A stretch of 64,000 nucleotides of DNA. Origin: Osedax fenrisi (Eukaryota; Annelida; Polychaeta; Sabellida; Siboglinidae). Of the stretch, positions 1 through 11,648 are shown piece after piece (the first letter of the stretch is position 1; the number at the start of each line of letters is the position of its first letter). The notes under the pieces were generated by a model. That model was not told where the DNA came from and searched no databases. It saw only the letters and a list, made by a program, of their open reading frames with translations. The stretch spans positions 49,419,469 through 49,483,468 of the forward strand of contig OZ025244.1 of NCBI GenBank assembly GCA_964019155.1, given 5' to 3'. The position numbers and the translations under genes are program-made.

Positions 1-937
1 GTATGGGGCGATTATCTTAGAGTAGTACTACCCGAGTCCGTGTTTGGAGGCATCGAATTGTATTGTTGATTTCAGACGAGTGTCGTAGTATATAAGGGTT
101 GATATTGCCTACATATTTCTGCTTTAATCTTATCTAAGTTGTATTGGTTCTCGAAGGTATATTAGAAGTTTACTAATGTTGGTGTTGAAGGGGGTAATGT
201 GGTTACTCCATAAGAAGCGGCGTATATATGTGATGTTATTTGGTATCTTGTATAGGGCTTCTAGTCATTCTGGATCCGGGTTGATACCGAAGTAGTTGTA
301 TATCTTATCAAAGATTGATATACACTTCTTTGAGATGCTTCATAAGATGTTGATCTTTCCATTAGTACGGTGCAGTTTTAGTCGTACTCTTGTGTTGAAC
401 TATATATTAAGATTTCATTGAGATATTTATGTTCATGCTTTATAGCATAGTGTCCATTTGCTGTTAGAAAATATCTTGTACGAGTTTGAGTCAGAAGGGA
501 ATATATAGTATCGTTCTTTAATATTTTTGAAGATGGTCAGATAGCATAATTCATTTCTTAGGATAACGGACCCGTAGCCGGAATATGTGTCAAGATTTGA
601 GAATATATTTGGATGAACAGTAGATGGTTTATGCTATCTAGTGTGGTGTAATGAGGGAGAAGTATTGCCTTATTGGGGTCGAGGCATAACATGATGTCGC
701 CTCACTTTTCCGTACATATATTATACTGTATAACTATGCGCTAGGTTTCTTTACATATGTGATTATTCCTTTGGACTTATACGCTGTAGTTATATAGATA
801 CTTCGTCGTGAAAGTTGATGGAGATGCATTTATTCGCATTTATCGATTAAGAGCCGTACTTCTTTGTCGAGGCTTATTTTAAGTTTTACGTGGAATATTC
901 TGGTATCAAAAATGGCGGGTGGTTTTTATATAGGTGG
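1..937 (-). pseudogene. Decayed Ty3/gypsy pol fragment (RT to RNase H)
   Basis: This stretch is noticeably richer in G+C than its surroundings. On the minus strand it reads, in broken frames, as gypsy reverse transcriptase followed by RNase H. Near 360-300 there is IFSNLDTYSGYG-like sequence (the RT LDAYSGY motif, around 620-580), then YFGINPDPE (the GI.PDPEK connection motif, around 290-260), IRRFLW and finally IQFDASKHGLG (RNase H first-aspartate motif, 60-30). Many stop codons and frameshifts show that it is dead. The fragment is cut at 937 by gypsy element A, and the missing upstream part continues at 16540. The integrase part would lie left of the window. The family assignment is by motif reading only; the fragment is a different, older lineage than elements A and B. 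Confidence 0.7.
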
Positions 938-976
938 TGTAGTATTTATGAAATTGAATATGAGTTAATATAGCCT
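938..976 (-). repeat. Distal part of the split 3' LTR of gypsy A
   Basis: These 39 bases match the start of the 16301-16539 LTR apart from one substitution (ATGAAATT for ATGATATT). The LTR breaks off at 976, where E1 begins. Positions 975-976 (CT) are repeated at 11649-11650. Confidence 0.93.
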
Positions 977-1024
977 CCCAGGCTACCAAATCATCAATAA
1001 ATTGGTATAAAATTAGTAGTAAAA

Positions 1025-1712
1025 ATAACTTTAGGTTATATATCATTAGGTATCCGGGTATTTTCATAACTCTAGGTTATATATCAATTGGTAGCATGTT
1101 ATTTTCATAACTATAGGTTATATATCATTAGGTAGCATGTTATTTTCATAACTCTAGGTTATATATCATTAGGTAGCATGTTATTTTCATAACTATAGGT
1201 TATATATCAATTGGTAGCATGTTATTTTCATAACTATAGGTTATATATCATTAGGTAGTATGTTATTTTCATAACTCTAGGTTATATATCATTAGGTAGC
1301 ATGTTATTTTCATAACTCTAGGTTATATATCATTAGGTAGCATGTTATTTTCATAACTATAGGTTATATATCAATTGGTAGCATGTTATTTTCATAACTA
1401 TAGGTTATATATCATTAGGTAGCATGTTATTTTCATAACTCTAGGTTATATATCATTAGGTAGCATGTTATTTTCATAACTCTAGGTTATATATCATTAG
1501 GTAGCATGTTATTTTTATAACTATAGGTTATATATCATTAGGTAGCATGTTATTTTCATAACTATAGGTTATATATCATTAGGTAGCATGTTATTTTCAT
1601 AACTATAGGTTATATATCATTAGGTAGCATGTTATTTTCATAACTATAGGTTATATATCATTAGGTAGCATGTTATTTTCATAACTATAGGTTATATATC
1701 ATTTGGTATCTA
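1025..1712. repeat. Left subterminal 41-bp minisatellite of E1, about 17 copies
   Basis: The repeat unit is 41 bp and contains AGGTTATATATCATTAGG followed by TAGCATGTTATTTTCATAAC. Copies differ at a few fixed positions (CTCT or CTAT before AGGTTATA; CATTAGG or CAATTGG). The variants alternate in blocks, as expected from unequal exchange. The first and last copies are degenerate. Confidence 0.95.
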
Positions 1713-3017
1713 TTTATTTACATTACTAAACCCTGCTAACAGTAATATCCTAATAATAGAAGCATAAGAGCATAAATAATAGCCTCAAATGTTTACATTA
1801 TGCTATTATGCTGTATTATGTTGCCATTAAAAATCTATTATGCTGTTATTAATTTGTAATTCTATTATGCTACTATTATTGTGCTATTAAATGTATATTA
1901 TGCTGCTATTATGTTGCAATTATAATAATAACAACATAATATCAGCATAATAGTATTACAAATTAATATTAATATTATTAATTTATTTAGAAGAATAAAT
2001 TATTTAAATATATTAAAATAATATATATATATATATATAATATATGAATTATTAATATTAATATTATTTGAATAATATTTATTTATAAATTATATAATTA
2101 ATTAATTATATAATTTATAAATTAATAAATATATATTAATATACAAATTTGTGGGTAATATATATAAATATTAATAAAAAATTTGTTGCAACGGCAGGGA
2201 TTCGAACCTAGACTTTTAAACAAAATGTATTCTAATACATCACGCTAGACATCCTGGCTAAATCACTATTTTTTATTTATATTAATTTACGTATAATTTA
2301 AAGAGGTGGGATTTAATTATAGAGATAAGTGGATATAGATAAATTAGTAAATAATAATATAGGTAAATATATAATATAACCTAATACTATTCATTTTTGA
2401 ATTATAATATAATTCATAATATAACAGTTGACCTATTATGGTGTTACTTTATTATAAAATTACTGTTTAACTTAATAATAATGTGTAGATATTTGTTCGA
2501 AAGTAATTAAGTAATTGTAGAACAAAAGATGTCACAAATAATTACAAAATATACCTGCCCTTACACTGTAAGGGCCTTACAGCAAGGCTTACGTAAGAGA
2601 ATTAGGTAATTGACTTTAATAAGTGACTTATAAGTCCTATAAGACCTACTATTATATATACGTATCGTTCTGTTATATTATTATTATATTACCTATGTAT
2701 AATATATTGCTTCTATTTACAATGAATTGGACTTTCAGAAATTATATATAGAACTAGTTAACCAGTAAAACAGTAACAGTAATTACTGTTACTGTAGATA
2801 TACCTATATATATTTAAACAATATTATATATTACTTCTTCTAGAAATTAAGTGGAATTTTGAATGAAACTATTATAGATACTATATAGAACTCATGAGTT
2901 CTATACATGTAAACATCATGTTTAACATGTAATTACATGTTCACATTATCATAATTATTATGCTATTATGCTGTATTTAAAGTAGAACAAATATATTATA
3001 TATGTATAATTATTATA
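1713..3017. other. AT-rich interior of E1
   Basis: No coding sequence was seen. Around 1760-1960 there is a cluster of TTATGCTG-type words in both orientations, which could fold back on itself. A tRNA-like segment (2185-2270) is listed separately. A 17-bp palindrome, CTGTAAGGGCCTTACAG, lies near 2566-2582. Confidence 0.6.
2185..2270 (-). repeat. tRNA-derived fragment (SINE head or tRNA pseudogene)
   Basis: On the minus strand the sequence carries a perfect RNA polymerase III B box, GGTTCGAATCC, preceded by an A-box-like GATGTCTAGCGTG about 40 nt upstream, and is followed by a T run. The acceptor and T stems do not pair well, so it is not a functional tRNA gene. It is unrelated in detail to the three SINE copies elsewhere in the window. 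Confidence 0.5.
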
Positions 3018-3195
3018 ATAATAATATAATCCATCAATATGTTATCCGTTATAGTAAATGTTATAGTAATTACTATAAGTTAACTTATAATTTATAAGGG
3101 TAATAATTGAATTTAATAACAACAACAATTTATTAACAAATACCTAATTGTACAGTTACTATTACGGATAACTTAGCGATGGATTATATTATTAT
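3018..3195. mobile_element. Short MITE with about 33-bp inverted repeats
   Basis: Both ends read inward as ATAATAATATAATCCATC, five variable bases, then GTTATCCGT and ATAGTAA. The whole unit is about 178 bp, too short to code. The AT-rich flanks prevent a firm target-duplication call. Confidence 0.65.
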
Positions 3196-4752
3196 ACATA
3201 TTTAATATATTGTTTCTACTTGAAATTAAACGGGCATTCTAAAACTATATCTATATCATATGTACGTAACATATTAGAATTATAATCGAATAATTTCTAA
3301 TAGTAATAATTTAAATTTAATAAAAAATCAAATGTATTAATATATATTATAATATAATCATTATAATAATGTATATGCACGCGTATAAGTTATATTTAGA
3401 TCTGAATAATCGTGTATGAATATACATTATATATCACTGCAAAGTCAATAATTCATGTAAAGTTAAAGTAATAACTAATCACCCGGCTAATCACTCAATT
3501 CAAATAGCCTATAGCGAAGTCATAAAATTATGCAGAATTATTAAGAACTATTCTGAGAATAGTTCAAGTCCTTGTATATAATATTCATGTCCTCGTAGTG
3601 CACGCTCACAAGCCCCGCCCATAACATATCACGTGTGAAAACATGCTGCTCGCATCCTTCTAGAATTTACTTTAACTCTAAAATAATATTTGTATCATAT
3701 TATCATGTTTATATTGATAATAGTATAACATAAGATTCTGTATTATAACATATAAATACTTCAAGCAAAATATCTAAACACATGAAGAATAATGATAATA
3801 AGAAAAAGGTTTTATTTAGATATTTAAAAGATAAAATAAATTTAATAATTCATATATTTAATATTATATGATATAATAATAATTATATTAATTATATTAA
3901 TAATAATATTATAATACTATATGAATTACAAAATATTTGATATATTTTTTAAATATTTATAACTTGTTTAATAATGTATGCATAACTTAATAATTTAAAT
4001 ATTAAAATTATATATTTTAAAATTATTTAAAAAATATTATATATATACATTGTTTCAATAGTTATAGTAAAATATGTTATCATAGTTATAAGACTAGCTT
4101 CGGGTATTTTCTAAATATTATTTAGATATAGAAATTCCGTATACATTATATTATATAATTTATATATCCATAATTATTATTTCTTATATTATTATAATAA
4201 TTATATAATATTATATTAAATATATATAAATATTATAATATTATAATAATATTAGAAATATATTCTAGAAATGTGTGTATTATTATAATAATTATATTTT
4301 ATTCATTATACTTAATTCAATAATATTTATAAAGCATTAACTATGATAACCCTGGATGATAACCATCATAGTTATCTTAGTTAAACTATGTGATATCTGG
4401 ACGTAATCCGCACAAAAATCGTGATATATTAAGTATTATCTGCACATAATTTGTGACATATATTATAATTATATAATATAATTGACTATTTTATTACTCC
4501 ACATAGTTATACATTATAACTAATTATTAGCATTACAATACAACTAATATAAATTATTCAATATATATTTAATAATAATAATTATATTACCGTATTAATA
4601 AAATACCTCACCGTGTGCCTAGTGCATAGTTATGCTACGAATAAATATTTATTAACTATTTTATATCATATATCTCATATATAATATCTGATTATCAACG
4701 TACGAGAGGTAGCCAGTAATCTCGCAAGAGGTATTTTCGAACAACATACTAT
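3196..4752. other. AT-rich stretch without recognised features
   Basis: No gene was seen. A short G+C-richer patch near 3590-3660 (CAAGCCCCGCCCATAAC) recalls a segment of the gypsy LTR but is too short to assign. Around 4320-4380 GATAACC words recur in both orientations. Confidence 0.5.
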
Positions 4753-4878
4753 ATTTAATTTATTTCATAATTATATAGTTCTTATACGATTATATATAAT
4801 AACTTATTAATATTGATATAATATATTGTATTATATATATTCGTATAAGAACTGTATAATTATGAATTAAATTAAATT
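4753..4878. repeat. Inverted repeat, arms about 37 bp
   Basis: The left arm (4753-4790) ends in AGTTCTTATACGA and the right arm (4840-4878) begins TCGTATAAGAACT. The arms are nearly complementary throughout, with a loop of roughly 50 bp. Copies of GTACGAGA lie on both sides (around 4700 and 4900-4930). Confidence 0.7.
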
Positions 4879-5245
4879 TAATAATTGGACTCAAGTCGTA
4901 CGAGATAATATCGTTAACTGGTAACCGTACGAGATTATCTTGATAATATATATATATAATATTATTCCCAATATATACTACTAAGCTGTTGCACTAGTGA
5001 AATTTAATTTATAAAATATATCTTATGCGGATTTTCATGTGCGTATTATGTACCATAAATAAATATGAGACCGATTCTATATATATTTACACTTTAAAAG
5101 TATATTATCAGGTACATATAAAATGTATGCACACTTTTTCTATCTATTTAGTATTGTATAATTAATTATTTAGATGCCAAACAATTATATTTTAAATAAA
5201 GCGACTAAAACTGTGATTCCAAAGTAAAATAAGATATATTTTCAG

Positions 5246-5316
5246 GTGATCGTAATAAAGTACTTATTGGTCTACCGATAGGATCAGTTTATGGAGTATC
5301 TACAACACAGAACTGA
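5246..5316 (+). other. Exon-like island, copy 1 of a tandem pair
   Basis: The stretch follows a good acceptor (TATATTTTCAG) and stays open for 22 codons to a TGA (DRNKVLIGLPIGSVYGV...). A diverged second copy lies about 780 bp downstream, including the intron side of the acceptor. The protein is not recognised. It lies inside E1, so it could be a piece of an element gene or a captured host exon. Confidence 0.35.
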
Positions 5317-5454
5317 AATAATTCATTTGTTAGTAAATATGTGATTAGAAGATAATATATAATTATGGACATATTAACGTATTATGTACGTTAAATCTAT
5401 TTTATAGTGTTTTTTTTATGACGGAATGGCTGATATTTTTGTGTTAATGTGGGG

Positions 5455-5625
5455 ATGGTACGTATCGAAGAAATGGATATACTTGTATTGAGAGGAAAGT
5501 ATTGTCAGTGTTCTTATTCTTGGAACAAATATGATCCCTACATCATTGGACCTGACGCACCCATATCCCTGACGTTGATACACCATCTATCCTCATTATT
5601 TTCAATTATTGTTGGCTATTCTTGA
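5455..5625 (+). CDS. Small ORF, 56 residues, unrecognised
   Basis: An ATG-to-TGA reading frame of 56 codons in a locally G+C-richer patch within E1. It contains the cysteine pair YCQCSYSW and then KYDPYIIGPDAPISL, more complex than the low-complexity peptides usual in this AT-rich DNA. There is no acceptor AG immediately upstream and no recognised domain. It lies between the two copies of the duplicated exon-like island. It may be an exon of the same E1 gene or chance. Confidence 0.25.
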   Translation: MVRIEEMDILVLRGKYCQCSYSWNKYDPYIIGPDAPISLTLIHHLSSLFSIIVGYS

Positions 5626-6029
5626 TATAAATTTAATATCTCTGATTTTTTATAAATGTATTATTCTAATAGAAAACTAAATAATTAAATGTGTATTGAT
5701 AATGTTGTTATTTTGTATTTAATATTACTAACTTTAAATCTTAAAATTGTATTATATTTATTTTAATTTTACTTTTACTATACTTTTCTCCTCATAAATA
5801 TTCTTTAGGAAAGTGAAATGGGTAAACGACTAGATATAAGTATCTCGCTTCTTCGTTTAACATTGTCATGCCTAAATTCTGATATTATTATTATATAACA
5901 TGTATATGAACTTATGCCATCTATTTAAAACTGTAACTATATTTCGCTATTGGGACACCTCACACGAAACTTTTTTAAATAAGTGCCGCTATAATTCTGA
6001 TTCTAATGTAAAATAACATATATTTTCAG

Positions 6030-6139
6030 GTAATCGTAATAAAGTGTTTAATGGTCTACCCATAGAATCAGTTTATGATGGAGCAAGGCATTCACAACAC
6101 AGAACTGTATCAATAATTCATTTGTTAGTAAATATATGA
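6030..6139 (+). other. Exon-like island, copy 2 of a tandem pair
   Basis: It follows TATATTTTCAG and is open for 35 codons to a TGA, reading NRNKVFNGLPIESVYDGA and on. It aligns with the island at 5246 through NKV..GLPI.SVY and in the downstream TTCATTTGTTAGTAAATAT. Copy 2 keeps a longer frame than copy 1. The function is unknown. Confidence 0.35.
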
Positions 6140-6384
6140 TGAAAAGTAAATTTGTTTTTATCATTTTTGATTATACATTAATGTATACATTTATAAAATC
6201 AGTTATTAGCAGGGTTGGTCAGGTTGTGTTTTTGAGTTATCTAATTTTAATATATAAAAAATACCAGAGTTGTTCAAATATTATACTTTTCAATAATTAT
6301 TTAGAATTAAAATACTATATTTCAATCATAGTTATAGTATTTCGATATTACTTTACATAGTAAAAACATTAATTATAAATGTAT

Positions 6385-6422
<38 letters not shown>

Positions 6423-6445
6423 TAATAGATTCCTTTTAATAGTAG

Positions 6446-6899
6446 CAAAGATTTTGCGAAGCAAAGATATAACACTCCCTATGCATGCAACGTAATTTAG
6501 TTATAGCCCCAACCGCTGCTAGCAGTAGTATCGAAATCACTGAAATAGATTTAGGTTCGGCTATGTTTGCATACAACAATGTTTTCATTGCTCTATTAAA
6601 TTACATGCAATATAAATTAGCTTTTACTCACTAAATATATACTTATAGCATCTAAAACATACATATAATATGTGTTTGTTATATATTAGTAATGAACACT
6701 TAGTTTTCATCATATAAATATTAATTTAAAGCATATTATTTAACATTTTAAAAGTGTATAGTTAAATACGAATTTACATTATAAACAACGCATAGTTCCT
6801 AAAAGTAACCCGCTATAGGTGGCACCAGGGTATTTTGTATACAAATTCGAATTACACGATTTCGCGTAAGTGTTATATCTTTCCTTCGGAAAATCTTTG
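6446..6899. mobile_element. 454-bp MITE, copy 1
   Basis: The terminal inverted repeats are about 31 bp and start CAAAGATTTTGCGAAGCAAA (left) and CAAAGATTTTCCGAAGGAAA (right, complement). The element is flanked by the 7-bp duplication ATAGTAG (6439-6445 and 6900-6906). An almost identical 454-bp copy is at 8916-9369. Length, 31-bp TIRs and 7-bp duplications would fit a non-autonomous P-superfamily element, but this is inference. No ORF. Confidence 0.9.
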
Positions 6900-7277
6900 A
6901 TAGTAGTGAATAACTAGTAGTATGTTTGTTTTCAAATAGTAATTTTACAGTTTTTTGTATGTTGGAATATTAAACTATCCATATTATTATCCATAAGTTA
7001 TTTGTTTTTAATATAGTTAATATTATTGTATTCAAATCATAATATTTCAGTTATAACCGATACTGGTGATACCCACTGTTATCAAGTTTACTGCACATAT
7101 ATATATATATAACTTTTATTTGGCATACATAAATAAATTGATATTATTAATGAATAATATAAATTTTAATATACTATATACATTTTTTCCTATATACTAG
7201 TTACAACAATTATATACAATTAAATAATTCTACAGATAAAAATAATGTGTTGGAGGAACTGTTTAATATATATACTG

Positions 7278-7317
<40 letters not shown>

Positions 7318-7341
7318 AATTTGTATTCAATATATTTTCAG
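6900..7341. other. AT-rich spacer in E1
   Basis: No gene was seen. TA dinucleotide runs occur near 7099-7111 and 7284-7313, directly upstream of the exon-like island at 7342. Confidence 0.5.
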
Positions 7342-7464
7342 AACAAGGTAAAGAACAATACAGATGATGCTATTATATCTAGTGTCTCCGTTGCAGTTCC
7401 ATCAACTGGTTATTTACTGGAGCTAGAGAACACACTGCAATCAGAGGAGGAATATGCATAAATG
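7342..7464 (+). other. Probable coding exon inside E1 (C-terminal)
   Basis: The island has an acceptor (TATATTTTCAG) and a consensus donor (GTGAGT at 7465). It is open in one frame for 39 codons, ending with a TAA four bases before the donor. The peptide (NKVKNNTDDAIISSVSVAV, then PSTGYLLELENTLQSEEEYA) is normally complex and acidic at its end. The base composition stands out from the flanking AT-rich DNA. It looks like the last coding exon of a gene carried by E1, with an intron in the 3' UTR. No family was recognised and the upstream exons could not be joined with confidence. Confidence 0.5.
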
Positions 7465-8029
7465 GTGAGTTTCTATATAATTTATATCTATATAAATTAA
7501 TATTACAAATATAATTATTAATATGATTGGAAATGACCTATTTATATAAAACATGAATTCACAATAAACACTATTAGTCAATAATAGTTGATATAATATT
7601 CATAATATTCAATATAATATATTATTATCAGATTTAGGCAATATATATAATCACTGATATATATATATATATATCACAGTGATTAGTATTATATTTTATA
7701 AAAAAGGTTGTTCCCATGTGAACATACTTTGTAGTCAAAGAAATTAATTAAGAAAGTTAATTAATTAGATATGTATTAAATATAGTTATTCATATGGATA
7801 CATATATATTACAATTATTTCATTTTCTATTTTTAAAAAATACATTGGCATTACTAAAGTCACAATATTAAATAGCTATATATTGTAGACCCATTGATTA
7901 AAACAAATTTATTCTTATACAAGATAGAGTTACTTTATATATTTATTTATTTATTATTTTAATACCTTATCCTATATATAAATATATAGATAGTATAATG
8001 AATAATATTTAATAAATGTATATTTTATA
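7465..8029. other. AT-rich spacer in E1
   Basis: No coding features were seen. Short palindromic AT words and a TA run around 7660 only. Confidence 0.5.
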
Positions 8030-8292
8030 AACCAATTTGATGGTTCCTTATAATAATGCATATATATACTGATTATATAGAATATATGTAATATCAACAT
8101 TTGTTCATATATAATTTCATATAATATATTTCATATTGATCTATTTGTATATTATGAGTTTTAAATTAAAATATGAAATATATTGTATTAAAATGAGATT
8201 ATATTCTATTATTATATTAAATATGAATAATGTTTAATAAACGTATATTTTATAAACCTATATTCTGGTTACTCTTAATAATGCATATATAT

Positions 8293-8350
<58 letters not shown>

Positions 8351-9695
8351 CAATTATATTTCTATATATATATATAGTATGATTTGATCTATTTTTATAT
8401 TGTTTATGAGTTGTAAATTAAAATATGAAATATATTATATTCTATTGTAAAGTAAATTTACAAATTATATAAATTTAAATTTTATTAAAAATTCAATTTA
8501 TTTATTTATAATAAATGTTTTTGTATAACTTATAGTGATCATAATGCATAATATAATGCATAATGTTTAATGTATGTATATTTTATAAACCTATTTTCTG
8601 GTTTCTCTAATAATGCATATATATAACATTTGTTCATATACAATTTCTTATAGTATATATTGATCTATTTTTATATTATTTATGAATTCTAAATTAACAT
8701 ATGAAAATATATATTCTATTGTTATATAAATTTACAAATTTCAATTGATTTAAAAATTCAATTTATATAATTCTAATAAATATTTGATTATAAATTATAT
8801 TTGATATTATACTATATACCTATATACCTATACTATATATCTATTACAGCTATATACTTTATATATATATTATTTGTGGTATTTAATAATATATAGTGAT
8901 CATATATACTGATTGCAAAGATTTTGCGAAGCAAAGATATAACACTCCCTATGCATGCAACGTAATTTAGTAATATCCCCAACCGCTGCTAGCAGTAGTA
9001 TCGAAATCACTGAAATAGATTTATGTTCGGCTCTGTTTGCATACAACAATGTTTTCAATGCTCTATTAAATTACATGCAATATAAATTAGCTTTTACTCA
9101 CTAAATATATACTTATAGCATTTAAAACATACATATCATATTTGTTTGTTATATATTAGTAATGAACACTTAGTTTTCATCATATAAATATTAATTTAAA
9201 GCATATTATTTAACATTTTAAAAGTGTATAGTTAAATACGAATTTACATTATAAACAACGCATAGTTCCTAAAAGTAACCCGCTATAGGTGGCACCAGGG
9301 TATTTTGTATACAAATTTGAATTACACGATTTCGCGTAAGTGTTATATCTTTCCTTCGGAAAATCTTTGCTGATTGTATGTAATATCAACATTTTTCATA
9401 TAAAATTCATATAGTATGTATTTATACAATTTTATATTATTAATAAGTTCTTAATTAAAATATGAAAATATATATTCTATTGTTATATAAATTAACAAAT
9501 TTCTTAAATTAATAAATGTATTTATCTATTTTTTATATTATTTATATGTTCTAAATTAAAATATGAAAATATATATTCTATTGTTATATAAATTTAAAAT
9601 TCAATTTATATAATTATAATAAATATTTGATATTATACTATATACTTTATATATATTATTTGTTATATTTAATAATATATAGTGAATATATATAA

Positions 9696-9728
<33 letters not shown>

Positions 9729-10300
9729 CATTTGTTCATATACAATTTCATATATTCATATATTGATTTATTTTTATATTATTTATGAGTTCTAAATTAA
9801 TATATGAACATATATATTCTATTGTTATATAAATTTATAAATTTCAATTGATAAAACATTTTTATTTAATTATAATAAATATTTGATTATCATTTATATT
9901 TGATATTATACTATATACTTTATATATTATTTGGTGTATTTAATAATATATAGTGATCATATATACTGATTGTATATAAGATCAACATTTATTCATATAC
10001 AATTTCATATTAGTATTACATATTAATAGTATATATTTATATATTTTTATATTATTTATGAGTTCTAAATTAAAATATGAAAATATATATTCTATTGTTA
10101 TATAAATTTACAAATTTCAATTTGATTACAAATTCTATTTATATAATTATAATAAATATTTGATAGTGATCATATATAATGCATAATGTTTAATGTATGT
10201 ATATTTTATAAACATATTTTTTTGGTTCCTCATAGTAATGCATATATATATAAAATGTGTTCATATACAATTTCATATAGTATATATTGATATATTTTTA
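8030..10300. repeat. Degenerate tandem repeat field, units about 100-350 bp
   Basis: The phrase TTCTAAATTAAAATATGAAA recurs, with changes, near 8160, 8410, 8687, 9448, 9550, 9788 and 10062. It is embedded in a longer unit that also has TTGTTCATATACAATTTCAT and AATAATATATAGTGATCATA. Units vary in length. MITE copy 2 (8916-9369) inserted into one of them, in the phrase ATATACTGATTG, and so interrupts the field. Confidence 0.75.
8916..9369. mobile_element. 454-bp MITE, copy 2
   Basis: Same length and ends as the copy at 6446-6899, with only scattered substitutions. The 7-bp target duplication CTGATTG is at 8909-8915 and 9370-9376. Two copies of identical length with exact but different duplications confirm the element boundaries. 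Confidence 0.92.
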
Positions 10301-10950
10301 TATTTTCATATATAAGACACATTTTCTTATATTTATATGAATATTATAATGCTTATTACATTATATTATAATATATACATTTTCATATTGAAAAAATGTA
10401 TTCAAAACTAGTATTTGTAATGGGTTGAATATCAATTCAAATATATTCTCACAATCTATAAAGCAATATTAAAACATGAAATAAACTTCCAAAAATTAAA
10501 AAAGACATCATTCACAAATACCATCCTGACCTATCCCTACACAATATTTATATATTTATTACTAATAGACATTTTATTTTTTAAATAATGTATAAATAAA
10601 ACTTAAATATTTATTAATTATTATTATATTTCCATCAGCTTTATGCAAAGAACATTTCGGAGGCCTGTAAAGTCCTAGATTAGGAGAGGTGCTAAAGGAA
10701 ATGCAACAAAGGGGCAATAAAGGACAAAGAAACTTGATGATGTTAATATAGACAGTTTCATTTTTAGTTATTGTATAATACACATTTACTTCGATATTTA
10801 TTAATTATTTTTTTCCATAGGTATCTGAAAAGACAGATTTGGAGGACTGATGTGACGTTTAAATCTATTTATAAATAAAAATGATTAATAATTTGAGCTT
10901 CAGTGTTTTTTTATATGTATATATTCATCTAGCTAACATATAGTTATAGA
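10301..10950. other. E1 interior with two small diverged G+C-richer islands
   Basis: Islands near 10632-10700 and 10815-10850 share AAAGA.A..TTT.GGAGG and both follow acceptor-like CCATCAG or CCATAG. They may be remnants of one duplicated exon. No protein was assigned. Confidence 0.3.
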
Positions 10951-11570
10951 ATTAAATATAACCTAGTAGCAAGTTAAATAACTGCAGTAAGTATAACCTA
11001 GTACCAAGATAAATAACAGCAGTAAATATAACCTGGTACCAAGTTAATAACTAGGTATTGAAGGAGTGTTTATGCAGGAGTCATTTACATAAAATAACCG
11101 AGTAAATAAAACATGTATCTAGTTATTTACCTATTTAAATACCCAACTATTCACCTATTTAAAACAAATAATTAAAGTAGTAAAGATAACCTTGTAACCG
11201 GTAAATAACTAGGTATTGAAGGAGTGTTTATGCAGGAGTCATTTACATAAATTAACCGAGTAAATAAAACATGTATCTAGTTATTTACCTATTTAAATAC
11301 CCAACTATTCACCTATTTAAAACAAATAATTAAAGTAGTAAAGATAACCTTGTAACCGGTAAATAACTAGGTATTGAAGGAGTGTTTATGCAGGAGTCAT
11401 TTACATAAAATAACCGAGTAAATAAAACATGTACCTAGTTATTTACCTATTTAAACACCCAACTATTCACCTATTTAAAACAAATAATTAAAGTAGTAAA
11501 GTTAACCTTGTAACCGGTAAATAACTAGGTATGAAGGAGTGTTTATGCAGCAGTAATAACAGCAGTAATG
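10951..11570. repeat. Right subterminal repeats of E1: 35-bp and 158-bp units
   Basis: First come about three 35-bp units built on TATAACCTAGTACCAAG. Then three full 158-bp units follow (CTAGGTATTGAAGGAGTG at 11051, 11209 and 11367, with a variant at 11525), each containing CAGGAGTCATTTACATAA and TAACCTTGTAACCGG. TATAACCT here is the complement of the AGGTTATA in the left array. Confidence 0.93.
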
Positions 11571-11648
11571 TTCACAAAACAACCATCTATTCTAACCATG
11601 GAAATATAACCTGTACCTAGTTATTTCAAATAAATTTGGTAGCCTGGG

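Larger units (their letters stand above)
977..11648. mobile_element. E1: 10.7 kb TIR element with subterminal tandem arrays
   Basis: The termini are exact 15-bp inverted repeats, CCCAGGCTACCAAAT at 977-991 and its complement at 11634-11648. The insertion point is fixed precisely by the interrupted LTR of gypsy A: removing 977-11648 and one copy of CT restores the 239-bp LTR. The target duplication is therefore 2 bp (CT). Inside the left end lie about 17 copies of a 41-bp repeat; inside the right end lie 35-bp and 158-bp repeats. The motif AGGTTATA occurs in both subterminal regions, inverted relative to each end. The interior is AT-rich with MITEs and a few exon-like islands; no transposase was recognised. 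Short TIRs, a 2-bp duplication and subterminal repeats resemble the CACTA/Mirage group, but the CCCAG terminus does not, so the superfamily is left open. Confidence 0.85.

Noticed and set aside
1025..1712. Regular 41-bp direct repeats resembling a CRISPR array
   Set aside because: The repeats are contiguous with no unique spacers, and the context is eukaryotic; it is a minisatellite.
6136..6360. 74-codon ORF starting MMKSKFVF
   Set aside because: It begins within the tail of a duplicated exon-like island, is low in complexity, and has no support; treated as chance.
10630..10670. Short THAP-like peptide SALCKEHFGGL after an acceptor-like CCATCAG
   Set aside because: Only eleven residues, no zinc-ligand pair upstream, and no continuation; too little to claim a THAP-type transposase in E1.
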